Shown here: piece after piece, positions 12,801 to 24,476 of the stretch
Layout: every line of letters begins with the position of its first letter
How positions within the stretch are numbered: the stretch's first letter is position 1
DNA from: Combretum micranthum
Lineage: Eukaryota; Streptophyta; Magnoliopsida; Myrtales; Combretaceae
NCBI GenBank assembly: GCA_024138025.1
Contig: JAMXBD010000064.1
Coordinates: 620,001 to 684,000, forward strand
Reading direction: 5' to 3'
DNA length: 64,000 bases
Program-made: the position numbers and the translations under genes
The notes under the pieces: model-generated
Database searches by the model: none
Told to the model about the DNA's origin: nothing
Seen by the model: the letters and a program-made list of their open reading frames with translations, nothing else

Positions 12801-14978
12801 TTCTTTTGCGGAGGGTCCCTAATCGTCCCATTCTTCCATAAACGCTTCACAATCAATCCCATATCCAAAATCATCATAGAATTCATCTTCAACAACACCT
12901 GTAAAGGAAAACGTGAGCCAAAGGCCTAGTACACAGTAACACAAGCAAATACAATGTAGCATGTGTTCTTAATCTAATGTAATGCAATAATCAATAAGTT
13001 ATTTATATATAATCTAAGTGTTAGTAGCTGCTCAGCAAGTTGATATAGGCAGTCCAAACACCTATATCTCCTACAAGAACATCTACAAAGATAATAGTTT
13101 CATCAAGGGTTCATAGTCGTTTTTCATCTTTACTTACCTTAATTCATAATATCACTTAGTTCAACCAGCCTCATTAACGTGAACTAAATATTATTACTTT
13201 CCTTTAAGAATAAGTAAATGTCATAATAATACTGTTACCCCTGTCAACTACTCGCTAAGCCACTTATAAAGTGTTATTGCATCATAATAAGGGTGGCCTA
13301 AGCGTTTAACCACAATGTTAACATCATCAACGGGTTTCTACTCCTCGAACTTGATTAAACAATATATCCACAAACAACTCAAACACTTTTAGACCATCTT
13401 TATTTATAGTCTATTCTAGATATGCCTATCCTATCAACCAACAATTAAGTTACACCTGAGTGAACTGATATATAAAGCAAAAGATCAGCAGACAAATACA
13501 GTTAAGTAAAGGAATCCGTAAGATAAAGGAATTCAATTCGTATAACATTTAATATCAATAATAATTAAAAACTAAATTCTTTATCCAATATAAAATTCAA
13601 ACATATGCTCTATGTTAGTATTTATACATATATCTGTATAACACATTTCATTATTCTAAATTTTGAAAATTAATTTCTTTAAGGAACATGACAGGTATAC
13701 GGCCATGTTTCACCCCATGTCTCTTCATAATAAAAACACATCCAAAACAAATCATCGTGTTTCATGCGAGGAATTTACTCAGAGAGAAGCACGACATGAT
13801 AGGATAAGTCATGTGTAATGCTTCTCCTTATATAAAAACATGACAAAATAAAATGAGTTGTGTTTGTCCCATGTTTCATTTATGCCTAAGTGCTTCAAAG
13901 ATCAAAGAGAAGGGGGTGCACTAGGAGCAATTGTGTTTTAGTCGTATATCTTTGAAAATCAAATTCCTTAAGAAATCCAAGAGAAATACGATGGGATATG
14001 TGTGCATGTGTTCTACCCATGCTGTTACAAAATTTTCTTTGTTAAACACATAGTGAGAAGCACATGGATTTGGGGTCGCCATGTTCCCTTTGTGCTTCTT
14101 CTCAGGTAGTTTTATTTTCATGGTTTATTGAGATACATGACAAAAACATTAGCCCATGTTTCACTCGTGTGCTCCTTCGAAAAATACTACTTGTATACTT
14201 GGACACTTAAACATCAAATTTTTACTTCAAACAACTTACATGCAATCAACACATACACTTAACAACTCATACATACATAAACTTCACATTTACTTCATTC
14301 AACAGCTTCCACTTCAACATTGGAATATCACACAAACTACACCAATTCCCTTGTCTACCAAAACAATTATAACAACTTTCACAACTCCTCTATCACAACT
14401 TGAAAATCTATTAAGTTCTCTAAATCAACTTAGTTCATCAATATCACATTTAACTCACTAGATAACCATTAAAGCATAAATTCATCTTCATGAAGAAAAA
14501 ATAAGTAAATGATCATATAAGTATACAAAACTTTACCTTATATAACTTTCACTTAAAAATGAAGTCTTGACAAGAAATATTTAGGCAATTTGTGAGAGAA
14601 AAGTGGATAAAAGTTTTTCTTTTTTACTTCTCCTCAAGGTATTGGCTTTGGCCTTTTTTTTCCCCTCAGAGAGAAATTTTTGAAAAAATTTACTTAGTAA
14701 TTATCTTAAAACTTGCCTTTGAGTTTTGGAGCTTAAGAAGGATATTTGTCTTTTAACTTGGGTTTAGGATTGTTTGTTTCAAAATCTATTTGGGGTTTGA
14801 ATTTGATTTGCTTTTAAAAAGAAAAATTAATGGACTCATCCATAAAACAAATAACACTTACACTAACACTTTCAATTTTTATTAACTACACATTTACCAC
14901 AATTTCATATGTCGGTAAATATATATATACACACACACAAATTGAATTTAATTAAGTATGGAAATTTAGGATATTGCA
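9857..14978 (-). repeat. Chromovirus 3' LTR (left), split by a solo LTR
   Basis: The part at 9857-10014 matches 24478-24630, and 12718-14978 matches 24632-26996. Together they give about 2.4 kb, close to the right LTR. The inner end is placed at ...GGATATTGCA (14978), directly before the polypurine tract. Frames inside (for example 13921-14121 and 14156-14461) have counterparts only in the other LTR and are not genes. Confidence 0.8.
10015..12717 (-). mobile_element. Solo LTR of a related gypsy element
   Basis: This 2.7-kb block interrupts the left chromovirus LTR at a site continuous in the right LTR (CCAAAGGCTTAACC, about 24625). Its ends are inverted, TTGTAAGG and GGCTATTACA, flanked by CAAAG on the left and AAAAG on the right, a probable 5-bp target duplication with one change. 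Its layout resembles the host LTR in the same orientation (GAGCCAGAGGCCCAGTACAC at about 10504). No internal domain or second LTR is present, so recombination between two LTRs is likely. The frame at 11561-11899 includes a short repeated CAACGGGGCCGTT motif (about 11655-11750) and is not considered a gene. Confidence 0.7.
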
Positions 14979-14991
14979 TTCTTTCCTCCTT
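14979..14991 (-). other. Polypurine tract of the chromovirus
   Basis: On the minus strand AAGGAGGAAAGAA directly precedes the LTR start TGCAATATCC. This is the expected site of plus-strand priming. Confidence 0.7.
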
Positions 14992-16500
14992 AAAGAATCA
15001 TCCCCAAAACTTACCTTACTAAACTGATAAAACAACTTAGGATACTTCTGTCTCATAACACTTTCTACTTCCCAAGCTGTCTCTCGTTTTGTTTGACTAC
15101 TCCATTGTACTTTGACAAAAGGAATTGTCTTCCATCCCAAAACTTTACCCTTAGATCTAAAATCTCGATAGGCTTTTCCACCGTGATCAAATTTAGTTAG
15201 ATTTCTAGTTTATTCATACTAATAATAGTATCCAGATCTGATATACATTTTCTCAACTGAGATACATGAAAAACATTATGTATATCAGCTAAACTTAGAG
15301 GCAATGCTAGCTTGTATGCCAATGGTCCAGTTTTTTTCTCAAAATTCATACGAACTGATGTATCTTGGATTCAATTTCCCTTTTACTTGGAATCTGAACA
15401 CTCCCTTAGTCGGAGATATCTTAAGAAACACGTGATCACGAATCTTAAATTCCAATGGTTTTCGTCTCTTACTCATATAGCTTTTGTATCTGTCTTGCGC
15501 CGCCTTCATTCTTTGTTTAATAACTTGAATCTTGTCTATTGTCTATTTCACTAAATCTAGACTAAGAATAGTTCTCTCACCTACCTCATCCCAATGAAGA
15601 GGAGATCTACACTTTCTTCCATATAAAGCTTCATAGGGAGCCATTTGTATCATTCTTTGATAACCATTGTTATATACAAACTCGACCAATAGTAAATGAT
15701 TACCCATCGATCACCGAAATCCAAAGTGCAAGCTCTTAACATATCCTTCAGAATTTGAATATTTTTTTTTTATTTCCATTTGTTTGAGGAAAAAAAGACG
15801 TGCTGAACTAAAGTTTAGTACCAAGTGCTTCATGAAAACTTTTCCACAAACGACTTACGAATCTTGTATCTCTATCTGATGTAATAAACACCGGTATTCC
15901 ATGAAGCCTTACTATTCTCGAGTGTAGATCTGCGCCATTTTTTCTAATGAACAAACGACTCTTAGAGGAATAAAATGCAATGACTTGGTCAATCTATCTA
16001 CAATTACCCACACCACTTCATTTTTAGCCAAAGTCTTCGGCAAAGCAGTTATAAAATCCATTGTTATATCTTCCCATTTCCCCTATGGAATTGACAAAGG
16101 CTGTAACTCACCAAAGGATCTCTGATGTTCAATCTTTACTTGTTGACAAGTTAAATATTTAGACACAAAATCCACAATATCTTGCTTCATGTACTCCCAC
16201 CAATAATGCTTCTTCAGTTCTTTATATCTTAGTATTACCTGGATGTATTGAATAGGTTGACATGTGAGCTTCCTTCATCACCTCTTTTCTTAAGTCATTT
16301 ATGAAAGGTACTCATAAACAATTATCATACTTGATGTGACCATGATCATCAATTCTCAACTCTTTTCTTTTTCCATTCTTTATGGAACTTGCTAACTTTT
16401 CCCCCTCTAAATCTTCTTTCTGACCTTGCTTAATCTGCCCAAGTATGGTAGGTTGTAGACTTAAACTTGTAAATCCACTCTCTTTAAAGTTATCTCAACA
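14979..16500 (-). pseudogene. Integrase and chromodomain pseudogene
   Basis: The chromodomain is visible at about 15000-15140 (KTIPFVKVQWSS, then ETAWEVESVMRQKYPKLF), as at the C terminus of chromovirus integrases. Upstream on the minus strand the integrase core is readable in pieces, for example MDFITALPKTLAKNEVVWVI near 16000-16065 and [15 protein letters not shown] near 15845-15905. Stops and shifts interrupt the frame. In chromoviruses this domain is thought to guide integration to marked chromatin. Confidence 0.8.
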
Positions 16501-17900
16501 TCTAATCTTTGGAGTTCTTTTAAAATTTCCTTCTAACTGGTAATCATATTTTCCATATTTGCCTTTTTCTTTCTGCTTAAAGCGTCTGCAACCACATTTG
16601 CCTTATCTAGATGATATAGAATCTCCACATCATAATCTTTAATCAACTTAAGCCATCTTCGTTGTCGCTTAGTCAATTCTTTCTATGCAAAAATGCACTT
16701 TAAGCTTTCATGATTAGTATATATCTAGCATTTTTCTTCCAAAAGATAGTGTCTTTATGATTTTAAAGTTAAAACTACTATTGCAAGTTTCAAATCATGA
16801 ACTAGATAGTTCTTGTCACAGGGCAATTCTTGTCATGAGGTTTCATTTGCCTTGATGCATAAGCAATCACTCTGCCATATTACATTAAAACACATCTCAA
16901 TCCTTGAAACGAAGCATCACTGTAAATCATAAATTCCTTTCCAGTGAATGGTAATGCTAGTACAAGTGTTGATACCAGCCGTTCCTTTAATTCTTGAAAA
17001 CCTTTTTCATATTTATCATCCCACACAAATCTTATATGCTTCTGAGTTACTTTCGTCATCAGAGATGCAATCTTTGAGGATCCCGAACAAATCTTCTACA
17101 GTAATGGGCTACACCTAGAAAACTATGTAGCTCTTGATATTCGTGGATCTTTGCCAATCCATTACAACTCTGATTTTCTTTGGATCAACTGATATTTCAT
17201 TTTTTTTACAATATGACCAAAAAATGTTACTTTTTCCAACCAAAACTTGCATTTATTAAACTTTGAATATAATTCCTTTTCTCTTAACCTTTCAAGAACA
17301 AGTCTTAAGTGTTCTGCAAGTTCTTCCATGCTTTCATAATACACCAATATATCATTTATGAACATAATAACAAATTGATCAAGATAATCTCTGAATACCT
17401 AGTTCATCGATTCCATAAAAGTAGCAGGAGCATTCATCAAATGAAATAGCATGACTAGGAAGTCAAAAAACCCATAATTGGTATAGAAAGCAGTCTTAGA
17501 AATATCTTGCCATTTAGTCTTAAATTGATGATACCCAAATCTTAAATCAATCTTGGAAATTTCAACTGCACCTCTCGATTGATCAAATAACTCATCAATC
17601 CTTGTTAGAGGATATTTGTTCTTGATAGTTACTTGGTTCAATTCCTAGTAATGTACATGCGTTCTTAAATTTCCATCTTTCCTTTTCACAAATAGCACAG
17701 AAGCACCCCATGGTGAAATAATGGGCTGAACAATACCAAGATTTTGTAATTCATACAATTGATTTTTCAGTTTAACTCTGTTGAAGCCATTCTATATAAG
17801 GGCTTTGATATAAGAGATGTTTTCGGAATCACATCAATCTTAAACTCAATTTCTCGATCTGATGGTAAACCCAACGATTCTTTAGGAAGCATATACGAAA
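16500..17900 (-). pseudogene. Gypsy reverse transcriptase and RNase H pseudogene
   Basis: The reverse transcriptase is clear at 17399-17641 ([15 protein letters not shown], then [14 protein letters not shown]) and at 17162-17365 ([14 protein letters not shown]). The usual FIDDIL catalytic motif here reads FINDIL, so the first aspartate of the active-site pair is changed to asparagine. A small frame break lies between the two segments. RNase H-like sequence follows to about 16500 with several stops. The order relative to integrase is that of Ty3/gypsy. Confidence 0.8.
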
Positions 17901-19650
17901 TCCCTTATTATTGATACCATATCAACATTTAGCTCTTCAACATTCACTATTGTCCCCACTGCTTTTTCCTATAATTTCATTGTATACGTACTTTTGGGTC
18001 TTTGTCTCTCCAGAATATAGGTTAATTTTTCATTTTCTAAATGAAAGCTCAATTATGCTCTATTATAATCTATGGTAACTTTATACAAATTTAATCAATT
18101 CATATCTAAGATCACATCAAAATTAGTCATTGATAAAACCAACATGTCAATTGGCATATTCACATTAGCCATTAGAATGTCAACATTTCTACAAACGCAT
18201 GTTTCCTTAGATTTCACACCAAGAAGGGTATTAATACACATTATTTTGTCATAAAACACTTCAAAATCCAGACTACATTCATTCATGAATTTCTCCGCTC
18301 TGCAGTATGCGTAGCATTTGTATCTATTAGTGCATAAGCATGGCGTTTTGCAATTAAAAAAGTACTTGCGAAAGTAGAGTTTCTTCACATTGCTACAGTG
18401 CAAATATTCTCGCTACTATCATACCTTTCCCAGAATTGGGGCCATCATTCTTATGTTTATCTTTACAATTTGCTACACGGTATCCATGTTGTTTACAGTA
18501 GGCACACAAGATTGGTTGCAACACTAGATTCTTACATTCCGAAGCCCTATGCCCTTCCTTACCACATGAAAACATGCTTTTGGATTCCATTTACTCCGAG
18601 CCAACTCATGAGGTCCGAAACATCTAATGCATCTTCTTTCTAGAGTTGGGAGAGGTATAGAAGTCTTAGCTAATGACCCTAAACTTTCCTTTATCCAAAA
18701 AATGGCTTTTTCCCTTTTCCTTAAATATCTTATCTTCTATAAGGAGTAGGTGATGCTGGTCTTTTTCCAAGAAATGTAGCTCTTCTTTCCCTGTGTGTCT
18801 TATTTTCATTCAAAATTGGCTTGGCTAATTTTGTTTTGGTCACCACATCAGCCAATGTCGGAAATTCAAACATCTTGACTTCACCTTTAATTTCCATATT
18901 TAGACCATTCTAAAATTTTTAGACTTTCATACATTCATCATGGTAACCCTCACCGCAAATCTTAATAACCTACACGACTGAGCTATTACTCATCAATAAT
19001 CTTGCTTACTTATTGTAGACTCAACCAATCTAAAATCATATGTTCTCTAACTATAATTGGAAAATATTTTAAGAAGAAATCTTTTTTGAATTTGATCGAG
19101 GTGACAGGTCTTGCCAAGTTCTCACTCGTCAATCTTCGCCAATTATAATCATATTGTTTAAGCATATAAACTACCAAATTAATCTTTCTATCTTCAGATA
19201 TCTCGCATGCAGCAAAGGCCTTATTTAATTCTTCTATCCAACTCTCAGCAGTTGTTGGATTTGAAACACTCCAATCAAAGTCAAACATGAACCTAACAAA
19301 ATCACGTAACTTCACTTAATCGTTACGTTCACCTTATTGCACATGGTCTCCCTGTCTGAAAGCCTATGGGGTATATTGTTGCATAAATTGTTGCTATTGT
19401 TGATACATCATGTGTTGATATTGTTGCATCATTGCGAATAAATTTCTGAACATAGTGCATATGGTATTGGCATCTCTCATAGGCACTTGAGACATATGAG
19501 GAAATGGTAACATCTATGGAGGCTGTGGAATCTAAGTTTTAGATGTTGAAGTAGGAAAATGAGTAGCAGCACATCTGGAGCAGATGATCAAGTAGATGCT
19601 AGAGTAGTTGATTGAGGAAGTGGGGGTGGCATACTTTCTCATTCTAGTTG
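17900..19650 (-). pseudogene. Gypsy gag, zinc knuckle and protease pseudogene
   Basis: Gag is recognisable at 19010-19315 (AESWIEELNKAFAACEISED, then RPVTSIKFKKDFFLKYFP). A zinc knuckle at 18393-18590 reads MFSCGKEGHRASEC: the first cysteine of the CX2CX4HX4C pattern appears to be methionine. The protease region at 18095-18403 keeps its C-terminal part (MTNFDVILDMN), but the catalytic aspartate segment is not recognisable. The gag start is not followed by a leader or primer site because the LARD-like element begins at about 19695. Confidence 0.75.
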
Positions 19651-19694
19651 TTGTCTAGTCTATCTGCATGACTTATCCATCACTGATACAAAGA

Positions 19695-21242
19695 CACACA
19701 ATACATTGGAGCAAATTGAAGCAAAATGGACTCAAAACATCATCCACAGCAAGGATCACGGCCCCTTGGTCGCCCATAAAGAAGAAAAATGCATATAAGA
19801 GGCAATCACCCCTCTTTGGTCGCTCGTGATATGAAAATACGAAGGAGAAAATTTGCCCACAGCAAGAATCTCTCCCCTTTGGTCGCCTGTGATTAGGCCG
19901 GTGATTTGGACAAAAACGAAGAATGGCGAGAATAACGCCCTCTTGGTCGTCCGTGATTCGAAGGAAAATGAAGAACAGCAAAAATCACGCCGTTTTGGTC
20001 GCTCATGATTGAGTTTTCTACCAAACGACGTCTTTGATTTTCTTTCATTTAAGTGACACATTGGTTAGATAAAAGATATAACTATTCATCCAAATGTTGT
20101 ATTGGTTCGCTAAAAGGTACAACTATTCATCCAAATGTTGTATTGGTTCGCTAAAAGGTACAACTATTCATACAAGTGTTGTATTGGTTCCCCAAAAGGT
20201 ACAACTATTCATCCAATTATTGTATTGGTTCGCTAAAAGGTATAACTATTCATCCAAGTGTTGTACTGCTTCACAAAAATCTGAGATTATAAAAGAGAAG
20301 GAGAAGACATCTATTGGGAGACACGGAATATAGATAGAGATAGACAGGCATTATTCATAGATTTACAGAGATCTATATACAGACATATATATACATACAT
20401 ATATACTTGTATTTGGTTGTAGAAGTGTTTAGATATTTGTATAGTGAATAAGGGAGTATTATTATGTTTTTTTTTTTTCATTTTATATCTATTGTTCTGT
20501 TTTCTTATTATATCATGTATGAGTAATTATTAGGATTCGTGTAGCCATATGGTACATGTATTTCAATGAATTATATATTTAAATATTGTATGAATTCTTA
20601 ATCTCTTTAGTGTATTAATGTATTCTAATTCTAAATAATGCACGATTTAGGATTAGATCAGATTTTCACGGGATGCGATTGAGAAATCTACCCATGGAAT
20701 AGATCTACATTATAGAGAAAGATTTCTCATGACGCTTAGAGATAGGGTTATGGAATTTTCTCTATATAATTAAATAATTACCATTGGGATCATACGTTTA
20801 AAGCAATTTTAGTCGGCTATTAACTAGAAAGAGATTCCAGTAGACAAGACTAGGATTAGGGTTCAATAGACTCGAGAGAGTTATTGAACTAATAAATAGG
20901 AATCCCGCAGTTAGGAATGATTCAACAACTATGGAGTTTGTAGTACATGTTATCTAATTGGTAAAGCGAGTCTGAATTGCTATTAGTTAATTTAAATATA
21001 TCCATGTTATTGTATAGTTTTAGTTGAAAATTATTTAAGTAAATTAATATTAAATCTTGATCTAAATTTACTCTGCTAGATAATAATTAAGAGGGTGAGT
21101 AGTAGTACTTACCGATGGCCCTAAGGAATATGACCCTATAATCCATTCATATACTACAATTGATAGGTGCACTTGCCTAGTGTAAACTAGATCATAGGAA
21201 ATAATTTATTAAAACTTGATCTAGTTTGGAAAAAGCACGTCA
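19695..21242 (+). repeat. 5' LTR of the LARD-like element, 5'-truncated
   Basis: It matches 22977-24476 at high identity. It starts inside the LTR at TTGGAGCAAATTGAAGC, so the first 130 bp found in the 3' copy (22849-22977) are missing. It ends AAAGCACGTCA. Frames inside it (for example 19673-19981) recur in the other LTR and are not genes. Confidence 0.85.
20061..20265 (+). repeat. Five 41-bp tandem repeats in the 5' LTR
   Basis: The units begin TTGGTT at 20061, 20102, 20143, 20184 and 20225. Each contains the core CAACTATTCATCCAA or a close variant. Total length is exactly 5 x 41 bp. The periodic frame at 20094-20333 is a by-product of these repeats. Confidence 0.9.
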
Positions 21243-21248
21243 AGTTTT

Positions 21249-21267
21249 TTGCGCCGTTGCCGGGGAA
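21249..21267 (+). other. Primer binding site, tRNA-Asp type
   Basis: GCGCCGTTGCCGGGGA lies 8 bases after the LTR end. It is complementary to the 3' end of plant tRNA-Asp (full site TGGCGCCGTTGCCGGGGATC), the usual primer for Athila/Tat-type elements. Confidence 0.85.
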
Positions 21268-22848
21268 AACGGTTAGCAATATTAAGAAAACCCGATTGTT
21301 GTTAATCTAGCTTTATATCTATTTATTTAATTAATCTTATACTAATTATATTTATTTATTTTTTATGTGCGTAGATGATAAGTTATTACTTTAATTTTTG
21401 CATTATGGACTTAATTGTAGACCATTGATCTTTTTCTTAGATCTATATGATATATATATATGTATATAATAATTTTGTGCAGATTAGAATTACACAACAT
21501 CTTCCTATTCAACCGTGATATGGATCTTGGAAGGTCATTTCTATTTTGAAGAGTCATGGGATGGACGGTGCTAGAATTAAGTGGATAAGAGGACCAAATA
21601 TGTTACCGAATCACATCAAATCAATTAGGGAAGTCCAGTTCTTTTCTTTTGTTATTTTATTTGCTTTTGTGATTTAAGTGAGGCGTTGGGGACAATGTCT
21701 CCAATAATTGTGGGAAGGGAATATATAGAATAATTGAAGTATTGTTGTTATATTGAATTTTTCCTCATTTAAGCATGTTTAAAACAACAAAATTCATGGT
21801 GCAAAAATTTTGAAGAAATTTTTTCTAATATCTCTCATATTAACAAACAAAGTGACTACTATTGAATGTTGTCCTACGTTCTTACTTTCTTTTGCATTTT
21901 GGTTAATATGTTATAATTACATGATGAAATCTAAGTGATGCAGTTTTACTTGTCATTTAACTAGGAATTCATATGTTAAGATTTGCATAAGGTTCTTAGT
22001 AAAAGTTAGTTAATTAATTTCTAAAACTTAACTAAGTATATGGGTTTTTATTCAATTTTCTTGAAGGCTACATCCGTCGCATGATAGAAATCCAAATGAA
22101 ATGAAGTTAGCAATCTATAGTCCCTTTGTAATTAAAAAAAATAAAAAGTTAAGCATGAGCAGGTTCGATGGGGTCCTTTTAAAACCTGGTCACCTAAGGT
22201 CGTCTGGCCTGGGATCGGTCGACCAAGGAAACTTACTTAACAAAAGAACCATAGTTTAGTAAGTCTTGTAACTCGAGTCATTAAGCTCGTGGGATGCCTC
22301 TTAGGGGGAATTACATTTGTTAACTTGGGTTATGAGCCCGAGATTATCTGTTGAAAGCTCGCTACATGGGTTGCAAGTCTCTTAAAAACTAGACAAATAA
22401 ATAAAAATGTATATGAAAAAACAAGGGGATAAAAAAAAATGCGAGGACTTTTGGTTGAACTTATATCAGCTATAGAGATAATTGAGATTGCCTATACTCT
22501 TAGGTTAACGGGATGGAATTGGTTAGCTGTCTTTTACTTGGTGATCTTGTATATAGTTTTTCAAATTTTGAAGTCTTATTTAAATGATAAGGGTAAAGGC
22601 TACGTTATTTGGATTAGCCTGGGAATTCTAGCACAATTAACTTAAGTGCATGTCATGATTAGTAGAATAGGACAACAATGCATTTAATGTGTGAAGTCAC
22701 TTAGTAGAATTTGTTCAATCAATAGGAGATATATGGATTTTTAACAGTTGCACAATTGGAAATTTATTTTCTTAAAAGTAAATATGCTTTCAATCCTTTT
22801 TATCAACTTCTTGCTTGAGGACAAGCAAAGCTTAAGTGTGGGGAAATT
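21268..22848 (+). mobile_element. Internal region of the LARD-like element, non-coding
   Basis: No gag, protease, reverse transcriptase or integrase motif was found in either strand. It contains GGCGTTGGGGACAATGTCT (about 21682) and ends with the polypurine tract CTTAAGTGTGGGGAAATT (about 22831-22848). The frame at 22439-22645 is hydrophobic but has no recognised domain and is probably chance. Confidence 0.7.
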
Positions 22849-24476
22849 TGATAGACATGAATTATCTATGATATTAATTATTGTTTAAGTAAAATTCGGG
22901 TCTTAAGTTATATTTTTATTTAAGAATTGATGCTTAAATCAATAATATTTTCAATTCAGGTAACTTTTAATCATAACAACACACTTTGGAGCAAATTGAA
23001 GCAAAATGGACTCAAAACATCATCCACAGCAAGGATCACGGTCCCTTGGTTGCCCATAAAGAAGAAAAATGCATATAAGAGGCAATCACCCCTCTTTGGT
23101 CGCCCATGATATGAAAATACGAAGGAGAAAATTTGCCCACAGCAAGAATCTCTCCCCTTTGGTCGCCTGTGATTAGGCCGGTGATTTGGACAAAAACGAA
23201 GAACGGCGAGAATAACGCCCTCTTGGTCGTCCGTGATTCGAAGGAAAATGAAGAACAGCAAAAATCACGCCGTTTTGGTCGCCCATGATTGAGTTTTCTA
23301 CCAAACGATGTCTTTGATTTTCATTTATTTAAGTGACACATTGGTTGGATAAAAGATACAACTATTCATCCAAATGTTGTATTGGTTCGCCAAAAGGTAC
23401 AACTATTCATCCAATTGTTGTATTGGTTGGCTAAAAGGTACAATTATTCATCCAAGTGTTGTACTGCTTAACAAAAATTTGAGATTATAAAAGAGAAGGA
23501 GAGACATCTATTGGGAGATATGGAATATAGATAGAGATAGACAGACTTTATTCATAGATTTACAGAGATCTATATAGAGATCCACATAGAGATCTATATA
23601 CAGACATATATATATATATATACATACATATATACTTGTATTTGGTTGTAGAAGTGTTTAGACATTTGTATAGTGAATAAGAGAGTATTATTATGTTTTT
23701 TTTTTGTTTTATATCTATTATTCTGTTTTCTTATTATATCATGTATGAGTAATTAATTAATTATTAGGATTCGTGTAGCCATATGGTACATGTATTTCAA
23801 TGAATTATATATTTAAATATTGTATGAATTCTTAATCTCTTTAGTGTATTAATTTATTCTAATTCTAAGTAGTGCACAATTTAGGATTAGATCAGATTTT
23901 CACGGGATGCGATTGAGAAATCTACCCATGGAATAGATCTACATTATAGAGAAAGATTTCCCATGACGCCTAGAGATAGGATTGTGGAATTTTCTCCATA
24001 TAATTAAATAATTACCATTAGGATCATACGTTTAAAGCAATTTTAGTCGGCTGTTAACTAGAAAGAGATTCCAGTAGACAAGACTAGGATTAGGGTTCAA
24101 TAGACTCGAGAGAGTTATTGAACTAACAAATAGGAATCCCGTAGTTAGGAATGATTCAACAACTATAGAGTTTGTAGTACATGTTATCTAATTGGTAAAG
24201 TGAGTCTGAATTGCTATTAGTTAATTTAAATTTATGCATGTTATAGTATAGTTTTAGTTGAAAATTATTTAAGTAAATTAATATTAAATCTTGATCTAAA
24301 TTTACTCTGCTAGATAATAATTAAGAGGGTAAGTAGTAGTACTTGCCGATGGCCCCAAGGAATACGACTCTATAATCCATTCCTATACTACAATTGATAG
24401 GTACACTTGCCTAGTGTAAACTAGATCATAGGAAATAATTTATTAAAACTTGATCTAGTTAGGAAAAAGCACGTCA
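22849..24476 (+). repeat. 3' LTR of the LARD-like element
   Basis: This 1,628-bp LTR starts TGATAGACATG after the polypurine tract and ends GCACGTCA. It differs from the 5' LTR by scattered substitutions and by having three instead of five 41-bp repeats. The right flank TCTTGCATAAC is the inner edge of the chromovirus LTR. Confidence 0.85.
23341..23463 (+). repeat. Three 41-bp tandem repeats in the 3' LTR
   Basis: Units begin at 23341, 23382 and 23423 and are homologous to the five units at 20061-20265. Total length is exactly 3 x 41 bp. Confidence 0.9.

Larger units (their letters stand above)
19695..24476 (+). mobile_element. LARD-like element, Tat/Athila-type signals
   Basis: Two direct repeats of about 1.5-1.6 kb flank about 1.6 kb of internal DNA without any gag or pol domain. 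The internal region starts with a primer site complementary to tRNA-Asp and ends with AAGTGTGGGGAAATT, a polypurine tract typical of Tat/Athila-related elements. The 3' LTR is complete (22849-24476, TG...CA). The 5' LTR lacks its first 130 bp or so. Lacking coding capacity, it would have depended on proteins from another element. The deletion at its left edge probably also removed the chromovirus leader. Confidence 0.8.

Noticed and set aside
20061..20265. Evenly spaced repeats resembling a CRISPR array
   Set aside because: The units are directly tandem with no unique spacers, lie in an LTR and are in a plant genome.
20094..20333. 79-codon frame with repeating residues, possible repeat protein
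   Set aside because: It is the translation of the 41-bp tandem repeats in the LTR of the LARD-like element.
22439..22645. Hydrophobic 68-codon frame inside the LARD-like element
   Set aside because: No domain, no conservation evidence, and AT-rich DNA easily yields hydrophobic chance frames.
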